In this document: in pieces, positions 5,726 through 12,972 of the stretch
Numbering within the stretch: the stretch's first letter is position 1
Layout of the letters: every line of letters starts with the position of its first letter
Source: Candidatus Giovannonibacteria bacterium RIFCSPHIGHO2_02_43_16
GTDB taxonomy: Bacteria > Patescibacteriota > Minisyncoccia > JACPKW01 > UBA11713
Assembly: GCA_001778545.1 (NCBI GenBank)
Contig: MFHJ01000002.1
Coordinates: 1 to 12,972, forward strand
Reading direction: 5' to 3'
Length of the DNA stretch: 12,972 nt
Made by a program: the position numbers and the translations under genes
The notes under the pieces: generated by a model
Seen by the model: the letters and a program-made list of their open reading frames with translations, nothing else
Told to the model about the DNA's origin: nothing
Databases searched by the model: none

Positions 5726-6415
5726 ATGCAACTAAAAATTATATCTTGGAATATTTGGATTGATGGATACTTCGACCAGACCGTTGATTTCCTAAAAACT
5801 TCAAGCGCAGATATTATCGGCCTGCAAGAAGTGCGAGCAGACGATCCCGGGCGAAATATAATTGGTTACCTTGAGGAATTGGGATATAAGCATGTGTTTG
5901 CGCCGGTTAAAAAGACATGGGGAGAAAAAGTATGGAATGATGGGCCGGCAATTTTCAGCAAATATAATATAATTAAATCTGAAAAATTTATACTTTCAAA
6001 AACAGATTGCCGAGCCGCAATTATGGCAGATATTCAAATTGGAGGTAAGATATTTCACGTTTTTAACACCCACCTCATTCATACCCATCAGCGGCCATCA
6101 AAAATACAGGACGAACAGGCCGCCGCTCTCATTAAGGCGCTTCCACTTGAGCGAGTTATTGTTATGGGAGATTTTAATGCAACCCCCGATAGCACAGCAA
6201 TAAAAAGTTTGAAAAATACTCTTGTTGATTCCGACCCAACTTCTGCGCCGACATGGAGTTTATATCCCGAGGGATGTCTTGAATGTAATCCGCAAGATGT
6301 AAGTACCCGACTTGACTACATATTTACTAGCAAAGACATAAAAACAAACTCATTTAAAGCAGAGAACTCAAAAGGCTCTGATCATTTGCCTATTTCTGTT
6401 ATTATTGAAATATAG
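5726..6415 (+). CDS. Endonuclease/exonuclease/phosphatase (EEP) superfamily hydrolase
   Basis: 229 residues of a metal-dependent phosphodiesterase fold, with the EEP catalytic set in order: Asn9 in SWNIW, Glu35 in LQEVR (metal ligand), His116 in NTHL, Asp149 and Asn151 in GDFNATPDS, Asp197 in RLDYIF, and the Asp219-His220 pair in SDHLPI. It has no signal peptide or membrane segment, so it should be cytoplasmic. The substrate cannot be read from the sequence: the family covers AP endonucleases, nucleotide and lipid phosphatases, and this short version lacks obvious exonuclease III specificity loops. It lies 15 bases upstream of parB on the same strand and may be co-transcribed. TAATAT (5713-5718) ends 7 bases before the ATG with no Shine-Dalgarno, and the DnaA-box pair is just upstream. 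Confidence 0.9.
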   Translation: MQLKIISWNIWIDGYFDQTVDFLKTSSADIIGLQEVRADDPGRNIIGYLEELGYKHVFAPVKKTWGEKVWNDGPAIFSKYNIIKSEKFILSKTDCRAAIMADIQIGGKIFHVFNTHLIHTHQRPSKIQDEQAAALIKALPLERVIVMGDFNATPDSTAIKSLKNTLVDSDPTSAPTWSLYPEGCLECNPQDVSTRLDYIFTSKDIKTNSFKAENSKGSDHLPISVIIEI

Positions 6416-6421
6416 TATACT
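6416..6421 (+). promoter_or_regulatory. Possible parB -10 element (TATACT)
   Basis: TATACT begins right after the EEP stop codon and ends 9 bases before the parB ATG. No good -35 is seen at 17 bp (TTTCTG at 6393-6398 is weak) and there is no Shine-Dalgarno. The 8-bp palindrome AGTATACT (6414-6421) overlaps it. It could give parB a near-leaderless transcript separate from the EEP gene. Confidence 0.35.
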
Positions 6422-6430
6422 CCTTTTATT

Positions 6431-7378
6431 ATGACCGATTTTCCTGAACCAAAACGAAGCTCAAGCATATTCTTTTTGGAAATAGATAAAGTAAAGGCGA
6501 ACCCCCTCCAGCCAAGAAAAGAATTCAACGAGGGCCGCCTTTCCGAATTAGCGGAATCCATCAGGCAGTATGGGATCTTGCAGCCCCTCGTTGTTGCAAG
6601 AAAGGAAATCCAAACGCCTTCAGGAGGCGCTACTACCGAATATGAGCTCATCGCGGGAGAGAGGCGCCTTCGCGCTGCCCGCTTGGCAGGATTGCGCGAA
6701 GTTCCCGCGCTGATCCGCGAAGAGCCCACAGAGAAAATCAAATTGGAGCTTGCTTTAGTTGAAAACGTCCAGAGGGAGGATCTAAATTCAATTGACCGCG
6801 CCGTAGCATTTGATCGCTTAAATAGTGAATTCAATCTTTCTCACCGCGATATCGCTTCCCGTATAGGCAAATCAAGAGAATACGTCGCGAATTCGATACG
6901 GCTTTTGGGTCTGCCGGATGAAATCCAAGGAGCGCTTCGTGAAGGTAAAATTACAGAGAGCCACGCGCGTTACTTGTTGACGATTCAAGATAAACCCGTG
7001 GAACAAAAAGCCCTCTTGGACGACATAGTTTTTAGAGGCCTTAATGTTAGGGAAACAGATCGCATTTTGAAGGAAATAATTTCTCGCGATAAAAAAAACA
7101 TCAGCACTCCAGACCCTGGAACTAAAAACATGGAGGAAAAGCTTGCTCAAACATTCGGAGCTAGAGTTTATATATCGAAAAATCCCAATGGAGGGAGAAT
7201 TTCTTTGGAATTCTTTTCTCCCGAAGAGCTTAATTCTTTTCTTGGGCGCTTTGCCGAGCCGGAGAGGCAAGGAGCAGAAAACAGCCCAGATAATTTTGAA
7301 ACAATGGATGATGAGATGATCGCCCCGACACTTGTTTCGGCGCCGAGGCAGGACGAATTGGAAGAATTTACTATTTGA
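6431..7378 (+). CDS. parB: ParB/Spo0J-family chromosome partition protein
   Basis: 315 residues. The N-terminal ParB/CTPase domain (~12-115) has NPLQPRKEF (24-32), the IRQYGILQPLVV segment, the nucleotide-binding GERRLRAAR (76-84) and ENVQR (111-115). A helix-turn-helix (~136-160, LSHRDIASRIGKS onward) should read parS. A helical middle region (~175-215) follows, then a short C-terminal segment (~234-274), probably the dimerisation domain, and an acidic tail. Known ParB proteins are CTP-dependent clamps that load at parS and work with ParA and SMC. No parA lies beside it and no parS palindrome was found here, so chromosomal parB versus a ParB-like regulator (Noc-like) is not settled. Its stop overlaps the end of convergent rel by 8 bp, leaving no space for a terminator. 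Confidence 0.92.
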   Translation: MTDFPEPKRSSSIFFLEIDKVKANPLQPRKEFNEGRLSELAESIRQYGILQPLVVARKEIQTPSGGATTEYELIAGERRLRAARLAGLREVPALIREEPTEKIKLELALVENVQREDLNSIDRAVAFDRLNSEFNLSHRDIASRIGKSREYVANSIRLLGLPDEIQGALREGKITESHARYLLTIQDKPVEQKALLDDIVFRGLNVRETDRILKEIISRDKKNISTPDPGTKNMEEKLAQTFGARVYISKNPNGGRISLEFFSPEELNSFLGRFAEPERQGAENSPDNFETMDDEMIAPTLVSAPRQDELEEFTI

Positions 7379-9098
7379 ATGCGGGGGTAACTTTTTTCAC
7401 CCCTTCTATTTTCTCCAAGCGCGACACAATATTATCAAGCTCTCTCTTATCTTTGGGCACGCACGTGACTCTTATTGGAACTTCTTCGCTTCCTGATCGA
7501 GCGGAGATTAGATTTTGTATATTTATTTTCCGCCTGGCAAAAACTGACGTAATATCTTTGATAAAACCTATTCTATTTTTCCCATAAATTCTTATTTCCA
7601 CAAGCTTACTATCTGAAGACAAGAAAGATTTTTTCGGATACATTCGTAGAGCCTGGCGTATCTTATTTTTAGCCATAGCTGTCCTGACTAGAGTCAGCCA
7701 TTCCGGAGAGGGCTTTTTATTTTTTTGAGTTATTATTTCTACCACGTTGCCGGATCTAAGTTCCCACGAAAACGACATCATTCTCCCATTTATTTTTGCT
7801 CCGGACGCATGATTTCCAATCTCGGAGTGTATGTGATAAGCAAAATCGAGGGGGGTTGATCCCTTGGGCAGGTCCACAACATCTCCTTTGGGCGTCAAAA
7901 CAAATATCCTGTCTTTGAAAAAATCAATCTTTAGCGCTTCTAGAAATTCCTCGGAGGAGGCATTTTCTCCTCCAGCCGGCGGATTTAATTCCTTTTGCCA
8001 TTTTTGCAGCTGCGAGATCCAATTAAATTTTTTGCCGATTGATTTGAATCCCTTTTTCGGTTTTCCAGCCTCGGAATAAGCCCAGTGCGCCGCAATGCCA
8101 GACTCCGCCTCGCGATGCATTTCAAGCGTCCTGATCTGGAATTCAACTATAACTCGAGGCTCCGTGAAAACGCTTGTATGGAGGCTTTGGTACCCGTTAG
8201 GTTTCGGAAGAGCTATATAATCTTTAAATTTTCCCGGAACAGGCTTCCATAATTTATGTACAACACCCAGCCCTCCGTAGCAGCTTTTAATATCAGGAAC
8301 TATAATTCGCAAAGCAATCAGATCCGAAATCCTTGACCAATCTCCTTCGTAGCGCTCAAGTTTTCGCCAGGCGGAATATAAGTGTTTTTCCCTATAATTT
8401 ATTTCAATCGGCTTAATTTCCGCCCTTTTTAACTCTATTTCAAGCTCCTGCAAGATCTTTTTTAGATATTTTTCGCGCTCTGGGGCGAATTTTTTGATTT
8501 CACCTGAGATATATTCATACTCCTTTGGGTAGAGATATTTCATTGATAAGTCTTCCAATTGCGCTTTTATGTTCCACATTCCCAGCCGATCGGCAATCGA
8601 AGCGTACAGGCTAAGCGTTTCTCTTGCGATTCTTTCCCTTTTTTCTTGCGGAAGCGAGGCGATAGTTTCCATATTATGGAGACGGTCCATCAATTTTATT
8701 ATCACGACTCTTATGTCTTCAGCGACAGCTAAAAACATTTTTTTAACCGACTCGAGCGCGCGATCAGCGCCCGTGGAGTGAACCCTATCCACTTTAGTCA
8801 CTCCATCAACAAGAAATGAAAGCTCATCCCCGAAGTTTTTCTTTATAGTTTTGAGAGTTTCAGGAGAGCGCTCCACGGCATCGTGAAGCAGCCCAGCGGC
8901 GATCGTATTTGCGTCCATTTTTAATTCAGCGAGCTTGAGCGAGACTGCGATGGGGTGGGTGATATAATCTTCTCCAGAAAGGCGCTTCTCGCCATCATGC
9001 ACTTTTTTGGCAAGTTCCAGAACTTTTTTTAAAAATTCTTTGTCTTTTTCGACAACATGAAATTTGGATAATTTCTTTTCGTATTCTTCCCAATTCAT
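7371..9098 (-). CDS. rel: RelA/SpoT-family (p)ppGpp synthetase/hydrolase, short form
   Basis: 575 residues versus ~730 for usual long Rel proteins. Order: HD hydrolase domain (~25-190) with H48, HD at 72-73 and D138/N142 (LMDRLHN); synthetase domain (~235-345) with ISDLIALR, KFKDY (290-294), PKPNGYQSLHT and the metal-binding Glu in VEFQIRT; TGS (~397-458); and a C-terminal ACT (~500-572). KFKD resembles the RxKD of bifunctional Rel, not the ExDD of RelA. The zinc-finger/RIS domain between TGS and ACT is missing and the helical linker is short. In the HD site the usual HDxxED reads HDAVER, so the second acidic residue is Arg77 (codon 8868-8870) and hydrolysis may be weakened. It is last in the dprA-topA-rel operon; its ATG overlaps the topA stop (4 bp). 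Confidence 0.95.
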   Translation of the reverse strand: MNWEEYEKKLSKFHVVEKDKEFLKKVLELAKKVHDGEKRLSGEDYITHPIAVSLKLAELKMDANTIAAGLLHDAVERSPETLKTIKKNFGDELSFLVDGVTKVDRVHSTGADRALESVKKMFLAVAEDIRVVIIKLMDRLHNMETIASLPQEKRERIARETLSLYASIADRLGMWNIKAQLEDLSMKYLYPKEYEYISGEIKKFAPEREKYLKKILQELEIELKRAEIKPIEINYREKHLYSAWRKLERYEGDWSRISDLIALRIIVPDIKSCYGGLGVVHKLWKPVPGKFKDYIALPKPNGYQSLHTSVFTEPRVIVEFQIRTLEMHREAESGIAAHWAYSEAGKPKKGFKSIGKKFNWISQLQKWQKELNPPAGGENASSEEFLEALKIDFFKDRIFVLTPKGDVVDLPKGSTPLDFAYHIHSEIGNHASGAKINGRMMSFSWELRSGNVVEIITQKNKKPSPEWLTLVRTAMAKNKIRQALRMYPKKSFLSSDSKLVEIRIYGKNRIGFIKDITSVFARRKINIQNLISARSGSEEVPIRVTCVPKDKRELDNIVSRLEKIEGVKKVTPAFK

Positions 9099-11188
9099 TC
9101 TTTTTTCTCTATTTCTTTCCCTTCAAAAGCGCAGGATTTCGAAGAGCACTTTATGGAATTTTTAGCTTGCACAAGAGGGGATGAGCATTCCGGGCAGAGT
9201 TCTCCCGTAGGTTTAAGCCAAGACGCAAAATCGCATTTTGGCCACAGCGAGCATCCGTAGAACATTTTTCCGCGCTTGGTTGATCTCTCGACTATCTCTC
9301 CCTCGCGGCATTTCAAGCATTTCATATTCAATGAAACCGGCGGTAGGGGCTTCGCATTTTTGCATTCCGGAAATCCGGAGCAAGCCATGAAGCGGCCAAA
9401 TCGTCCGCGCTTAATGACCATCGGTTTTCCGCATTTGTCGCACTTCTCGTCGGTCGTTTCCTGAAAATCGCGTTTCTCCACGCTCTCATACTTATCTGAA
9501 AGATGTTTAGAGAAAGGTTCGTAGAAATCCTTTATTACGTTTTTCCACTGGATCCCGCCCGCAGCGACCTCGTCGAGCTCCTCTTCCATTTTCGCAGTAA
9601 ATTGTATATCGACGACTTCCGGAAAATTTTCAACCAGCATGTCGTTGACCAAGAAACCAACCTCGGTTGGCGCCAACCTTTTTTTATCATCCCGCTGGAC
9701 ATAGTTCCTGCTCTGGATAGTCGAGATAATCGGCGCGTATGTCGATGGCCTCCCGATTCCATTTTTTTCCAATATTTTAATGAGGCTTGCTTCTGTATAC
9801 CTAGGCGGCGGTTCTGTAAAATGCTGAGTGGGGTTGAGTTTCTCGAGGTTTAACTTTTCCCCTTGGGATAGTTCTGGAAGCACTGCCTCCGAAAATTTAA
9901 TCGGATAAATCTTAAGAAAACCATCGAATTTCATCGTCTGTCCATTAGCCCTGAATGTGTATTCGCCTGCCTTTATATCAATAGAAGTTGAATCAAAAAC
10001 GGCTTGCGGCATCTGCGAAGCTACGAATCTTCGCCAGATTAATTCGTATAATTTCAATTGGCGCTTGTCGAGAAAGTTTTTTATTGAATCAGGCGAACGC
10101 GCGGGATCAGTCGGGCGTATTGCTTCGTGCGCTTCTTGGGCTCCTTTGGACTTAGTCTTAAATCGGCGCGGAGAAGCTAACGCGTAATTTTTACCTATCT
10201 CAGTCTCAAGATAAGCTTTTGCATCCGCCAAGGCGCTTTCGGCAACATTAAGTGAATCGGTTCTCATATATGTGATGAGTCCGGAAGCGCCCTTTTCTCC
10301 AAGCTCAACTCCTTCATAAAGCTGCTGAGCTAAAAGCATTGTTTGTTTTGCGCTAAAGCCGAGTCTCCTGAATGCTTCTTGCTGGAGGGTGGAAGTCGTA
10401 AATGGTGCGGATGGATTTTTTATCGTTTCTTTCTTTTCGATGGATGACGTTACCCATTCTTTACTTTCAAGGTCTTTAGCAATTTTTTCCGCGTCATTCC
10501 TATTTTTGATCGCGAATTTATCGAGCGCTTCCCCATCTTTTTTTATTAGGAAAGCTTCAAATTCAGGATTTAGAAGCTTAGCCTCCTCTTGGAGGCTAAG
10601 CTTCTTCAAAAAAGCGCCGATTGTCCAATATTCTTCCGGCTTGAACGCTTGGATTTCGCGCTCTCTCTCGACTATCAGCCGTACCGCGACAGATTGGACT
10701 CTCCCGGCCGAGAGTCCGCGGTACAATTTTTTCCAGAGAAACGGAGAAAGTTTATACCCGACAAGCCTATCTAAAATGCGCCGAGCCTGCTGGGCATCAA
10801 CAAGCTTCAGGTCGATATCACGGGGGTTTTTCAGAGCCTCGTCTATCGCGCTTTTTGTTATTTCATGAAAAACTATCCTGTCAACTTTCAAATTTCTTAA
10901 GGATAAAGCTTCCGTAAGATGCCACGCTATCGCTTCTCCCTCGCGGTCTTCATCGGTAGCCAGTATTACTCCGTCCATTTTTTCGACTTCCTTTTTCAAT
11001 ACGTTAACTTTTTTTCTGGCTGCTGTCGGTATTACATATTTCGGCTCAAAACTTTCCTCATCTATTCCAAGGGCGGATTTCGGCAGATCTCTGACGTGTC
11101 CGTATGATGAAAGCACCTTAAAGCCCTTCGGCACGAAGCCGGAGATGGTTTTTGCTTTTGTCGGCGACTCTACTATTATCAGTTTCAT
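9095..11188 (-). CDS. topA: DNA topoisomerase I (type IA)
   Basis: 697 residues. Relaxes negative supercoils through a 5'-phosphotyrosine link. The Toprim domain starts at residue 1 with IIVESPTKAKTI (Glu7) and has the acidic triad in DEDREGE (79-85). The core includes SAGRVQSVAVRLI (160-172), the catalytic Tyr307 in GLITYMRTDS, EAHEAIRPTD, and NGIGRPSTYAPII. Three C-terminal four-Cys zinc ribbons follow: C583/586/603/609, C624/627/646/652 and C665/668/681/686. Length is normal for a compact bacterial TopA. It begins 1 base after the dprA stop and its own stop overlaps rel, so it is translated from a shared message. Residues 195-206, a variable loop, are encoded by a perfect inverted repeat. 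GTG/TTG alternatives are not needed. Confidence 0.97.
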   Translation of the reverse strand: MKLIIVESPTKAKTISGFVPKGFKVLSSYGHVRDLPKSALGIDEESFEPKYVIPTAARKKVNVLKKEVEKMDGVILATDEDREGEAIAWHLTEALSLRNLKVDRIVFHEITKSAIDEALKNPRDIDLKLVDAQQARRILDRLVGYKLSPFLWKKLYRGLSAGRVQSVAVRLIVEREREIQAFKPEEYWTIGAFLKKLSLQEEAKLLNPEFEAFLIKKDGEALDKFAIKNRNDAEKIAKDLESKEWVTSSIEKKETIKNPSAPFTTSTLQQEAFRRLGFSAKQTMLLAQQLYEGVELGEKGASGLITYMRTDSLNVAESALADAKAYLETEIGKNYALASPRRFKTKSKGAQEAHEAIRPTDPARSPDSIKNFLDKRQLKLYELIWRRFVASQMPQAVFDSTSIDIKAGEYTFRANGQTMKFDGFLKIYPIKFSEAVLPELSQGEKLNLEKLNPTQHFTEPPPRYTEASLIKILEKNGIGRPSTYAPIISTIQSRNYVQRDDKKRLAPTEVGFLVNDMLVENFPEVVDIQFTAKMEEELDEVAAGGIQWKNVIKDFYEPFSKHLSDKYESVEKRDFQETTDEKCDKCGKPMVIKRGRFGRFMACSGFPECKNAKPLPPVSLNMKCLKCREGEIVERSTKRGKMFYGCSLWPKCDFASWLKPTGELCPECSSPLVQAKNSIKCSSKSCAFEGKEIEKKE
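10573..10604. repeat. Perfect 14-bp inverted repeat with 4-base loop inside topA
   Basis: GAAGCTTAGCCTCC (10573-10586), a TCTT loop (10587-10590) and GGAGGCTAAGCTTC (10591-10604) have no mismatch. In topA it encodes LKKLSLQEEAKLLN (about residues 194-206), between two core strands. The hairpin can form in mRNA or single-stranded DNA. No second copy was noticed in the window. Confidence 0.9.
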
Positions 11189-11189
11189 T

Positions 11190-12272
11190 TTATATGACTC
11201 TAAAAATTTCTCCTCCGGAATCCTTTATGATCCCTTTTATTTCAAGAAGGGAGATTGCCGGAATTAATTCTGACGGAGAAAGTCCTAGTTTTCTCATCAG
11301 ATCGTCTTTTAATATCGGTTCCGAAGCACCATCTAAAATCTTTTTTTCTAAATCTGATAAGTGCTCATAAGATTTGGGAACCGAATCGTCCGATTCTACG
11401 CCGAAAATGTTCAAAATGTCAATTGACGAGGTTATCGGGGCCGCGCCTTCTTTTATTAACTTGTTGGTTCCTTTAGCGTTTTCCAGGAATATTGAGCCCG
11501 GCAGAGCCATGACCTCGCGGTTGAAATCGAGGGCATAGCGCGCCGTTATGAGAGCGCCGGATTTTTCTCTTGCTTCCACTATCCAAACTGCTTTGGAAAG
11601 GCCCGCTATTATCCGATTTCTTTGGGGGAACGTGTTGATGTTTGCCTTCATTTCATATGGGTATTCGGATATGACCGCTCCTCCGTCTGAAACAATTTTA
11701 TCCGCGAGCCTCAAGTTTTCTTTCGGGAAAAGAACTTTACTGGAGAGTCCCGAGCCAAGAACCGCGATTGTCTTCAGTTTATTTTTCAATGCGGCTTCGT
11801 GAGAGAAAGAATCTATGCCTTTTGCGAGCCCGGACACTATAACAAAATTTCGTCCGGCGAGCTCGCTTATTATGCTGATGCAAGCCTCTTTCCCGTATGT
11901 TGAATACCTTCTTGTTCCGACAACCCCCAGAAAATGCGAATCTTCTTCCGGCAGACTTCCTTTTACATAAAGAACCTCCGGCGGAGCCGGGGTTTCTTTG
12001 AGCATTTCTGGTAATTCGTCGCGGAGAAGCAGCATAATGCTCTCCTTTTCAAGATTTTTAAATTCTTTTTCCGGATCTTTTTCTTTCTTGATTTTCTCCA
12101 AGCTAAATAAAGCTTTTTTCTCAAGCTGCGGAACTTTAAGGAATTCCCTGACCTCTGCTTCCCATGCATTCTTATACGACCCGAAATGATGTCTTATTTT
12201 TGCCAGAGTTTTGGGACCGAATTCCGGGACATAATTTAGGACATTAGCGAAAATCTTGTCTTCTGGGTGCAT
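11190..12272 (-). CDS. dprA: DNA processing protein A (DprA/Smf)
   Basis: 360 residues. DprA binds incoming single-stranded DNA and loads RecA during natural transformation. An N-terminal helical SAM-like region (~1-70, YVPEFGPKTLAKIRHHFG) is followed by the Rossmann-like DprA domain (~80-290) with GVVGTRR (116-122), IVSGLAKGID (145-154), LGSGL (172-176), FPQRNRIIAGLS (215-226) and SGALITA (238-244). A C-terminal winged helix (DML1-like, ~303-358) completes it. This is the full three-part architecture, so it looks functional. It is the first gene of dprA-topA-rel. AAGGAG directly abuts the ATG with zero spacing, so it is unlikely to be a working ribosome site for this start; a -10 hexamer 6 bases upstream suggests leaderless expression. 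Presence fits DNA uptake reported for CPR bacteria. Confidence 0.96.
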   Translation of the reverse strand: MHPEDKIFANVLNYVPEFGPKTLAKIRHHFGSYKNAWEAEVREFLKVPQLEKKALFSLEKIKKEKDPEKEFKNLEKESIMLLLRDELPEMLKETPAPPEVLYVKGSLPEEDSHFLGVVGTRRYSTYGKEACISIISELAGRNFVIVSGLAKGIDSFSHEAALKNKLKTIAVLGSGLSSKVLFPKENLRLADKIVSDGGAVISEYPYEMKANINTFPQRNRIIAGLSKAVWIVEAREKSGALITARYALDFNREVMALPGSIFLENAKGTNKLIKEGAAPITSSIDILNIFGVESDDSVPKSYEHLSDLEKKILDGASEPILKDDLMRKLGLSPSELIPAISLLEIKGIIKDSGGEIFRVI

Positions 12273-12278
12273 CTCCTT

Positions 12279-12307
12279 ATATTATTTCAATAAGAAAATT
12301 ACTGCAA
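12279..12307 (-). promoter_or_regulatory. Putative dprA promoter giving a leaderless message
   Basis: Read on the minus strand: TTGCAG (12302-12307) as a weak -35, a 17-base spacer, TAATAT (12279-12284) as -10, then six bases (AAGGAG) and the dprA ATG. The predicted start site falls on or next to the ATG. It is divergent from the promoter of the gene at 12372. Confidence 0.45.
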
Positions 12308-12338
12308 TTTGGCAGAGATGATCAGTCCTGTAATTCAC

Positions 12339-12365
12339 TTGACGTATTGGGGGGGGCGATATGAT
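12339..12365 (+). promoter_or_regulatory. Promoter with a G8 tract in the spacer (candidate phase-variable promoter)
   Basis: -35 TTGACG (12339-12344, 5/6) and -10 TATGAT (12360-12365, 5/6) are separated by only 15 bases, eight of which are a G homopolymer (12349-12356). The ATG at 12372 begins 6 bases after the -10, so transcription would start at the codon. Length change in the G tract would move the spacer toward or away from the optimal 17. Confidence 0.55.
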
Positions 12366-12371
12366 GGAGGC

Positions 12372-12947
12372 ATGAGTAACGAAATGCCAACAAACGATGA
12401 GGAATTTTTGAGGCAGGAACAGACTGCCGAATCTCAAGAATGGCGCGAGAAACAAGACAGTTATGCTGATTTGGGGACTTATATCAAAATGAATAAACAA
12501 ACAGTTCTTTCTCAAGAGGATCCAGAAGTATTTGGTCCACATAACCTCAAGAATGATTTACGGGCACAGAGGGGTGAATATTTTGGTGTAAGATTTAATG
12601 TCCTCAACCTTAAAGAAGTAGTAGGTTTTCCGGCAAAAGTAGAAATTTCATATATAGATAAAGATGGGAATGTTGCAAAAGTTGATGTTGATCTTTCAAA
12701 AATCTTGACTTACAAAGACGTCGCAATATTTGGGTCCATGAGTAGTAACTCTGATAAGAATCAGGAAATGCTTGATCAAAGAGGAATTCCAGATCGAGTA
12801 GATGAAGATCTCGCGAAGCTGGGTTTTAGTCATATGAATAGTATGGATATAGAAATCCGAAAGAAAATAGATGCTGCAACTTCAGAAAAACGAGAAAGAC
12901 TGGGGCGAGAAGCTAGAGAGCAAAAGAAAAAAGAATTTGATTTTTAG
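12372..12947 (+). CDS. Unrecognised 191-residue soluble protein
   Basis: I do not recognise the family. It has no signal peptide, membrane segment, or cysteine. Residues 1-60 are polar and helical (DEEFLRQEQTAESQEWREKQ), 70-115 look like a small beta-rich unit (GEYFGVRFNVLNL, FPAKVEISYIDKDGNVAKVDVDL), and 160-191 form a highly charged helix with likely coiled-coil character (EKRERLGREAREQKKKEFDF). Such a layout could suit a structural or scaffold protein, but no function is claimed. The start is the ATG at 12372, just downstream of a -10 element; an ATG at 12384 (GGAGG 13 bases upstream) and an in-frame TTG at 12309 are alternatives, the latter lying upstream of the promoter. It is divergent from dprA, and its right-hand neighbour is outside the window. 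Confidence 0.75.
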   Translation: MSNEMPTNDEEFLRQEQTAESQEWREKQDSYADLGTYIKMNKQTVLSQEDPEVFGPHNLKNDLRAQRGEYFGVRFNVLNLKEVVGFPAKVEISYIDKDGNVAKVDVDLSKILTYKDVAIFGSMSSNSDKNQEMLDQRGIPDRVDEDLAKLGFSHMNSMDIEIRKKIDAATSEKRERLGREAREQKKKEFDF

Positions 12948-12972
12948 AACAGAAAAACCATCATTGACCTAA

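Noticed and set aside
6053..6060. TTTCACGT as a parS half site
   Set aside because: Only the left half of the parS palindrome matches; the right half reads TTTTAA and it lies within the EEP coding region.
10389..10868. 159-codon plus-strand frame inside topA
   Set aside because: It lies opposite conserved TopA core motifs and its product is low-complexity Ser/Arg-rich sequence; a shadow frame.
12365..12370. GGAGG as a Shine-Dalgarno for the 12372 gene
   Set aside because: Only one base separates it from the ATG at 12372; it would suit the ATG at 12384 only with an overly long 13-base spacing.
12309..12371. TTG start extending the last gene upstream
   Set aside because: The extension contains the -35, G tract and -10 of the likely promoter and encodes no sensible protein segment.
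1..12972. CRISPR array, insertion sequence or prophage
   Set aside because: No regularly spaced direct repeats, transposase, integrase or phage structural genes are visible.

Overview
The window looks like a chromosomal segment of a streamlined bacterium, most likely a Patescibacteria/CPR lineage (Parcubacteria-like). This placement is inferred from gene content and style, not from a marker-gene tree. Genes are packed with 1-8 bp overlaps (ATGA, TAATG), most proteins are short for their family, several genes seem to start at or next to a -10 hexamer without a usable Shine-Dalgarno, and background GC is moderate. TGA ends glyA, folD, the small DUF4430 gene and parB, so the genetic code is standard, not the TGA=Gly code of Gracilibacteria/Absconditabacteria.

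Left part (1-1924, + strand): the C-terminal half of glyA, then folD and a PAP2-family lipid phosphatase, each joined by an ATGA overlap. GlyA and FolD form a one-carbon/folate pair. The glyA fragment is much GC-richer than everything else, up to a sharp edge near base 570.

Centre-left (1949-4651, + strand) is the most interesting part. A well-formed cobalamin (B12) riboswitch leads into a three-gene unit. Gene 1 is an exported protein with an alpha/alpha-toroid repeat domain followed by a DUF4430 domain, the same two-part architecture as animal transcobalamin and intrinsic factor, plus a C-terminal beta-sandwich. Gene 2 is a signal-peptide, beta-sandwich, C-terminal-TM protein. Gene 3 is an N-terminally membrane-anchored DUF4430 protein. 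I propose a B12-repressed cell-surface cobalamin-capture system; no transporter is present in the window.

Centre (4667-7378): a tRNA-Leu(CAA) with a good promoter, then an AT-rich DUF3800 gene with a strong hairpin terminator over its stop codon. Next come a short intergenic with a perfect DnaA-box 9-mer and a 10-bp-phased second copy, an endonuclease/exonuclease/phosphatase-family gene, and a ParB-family gene without a parA neighbour.

Right part (7371-12272, - strand): a tight operon read right to left, dprA-topA-rel: DNA processing protein A, topoisomerase I with three zinc ribbons, and a shortened RelA/SpoT homologue. parB and rel converge with an 8 bp overlap. topA carries a perfect 14-bp-stem hairpin in its coding sequence. 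Divergent from dprA is an unrecognised 191-aa gene (12372-12947, + strand), whose promoter has a G8 tract between -35 and -10, a layout known from phase-variable promoters.
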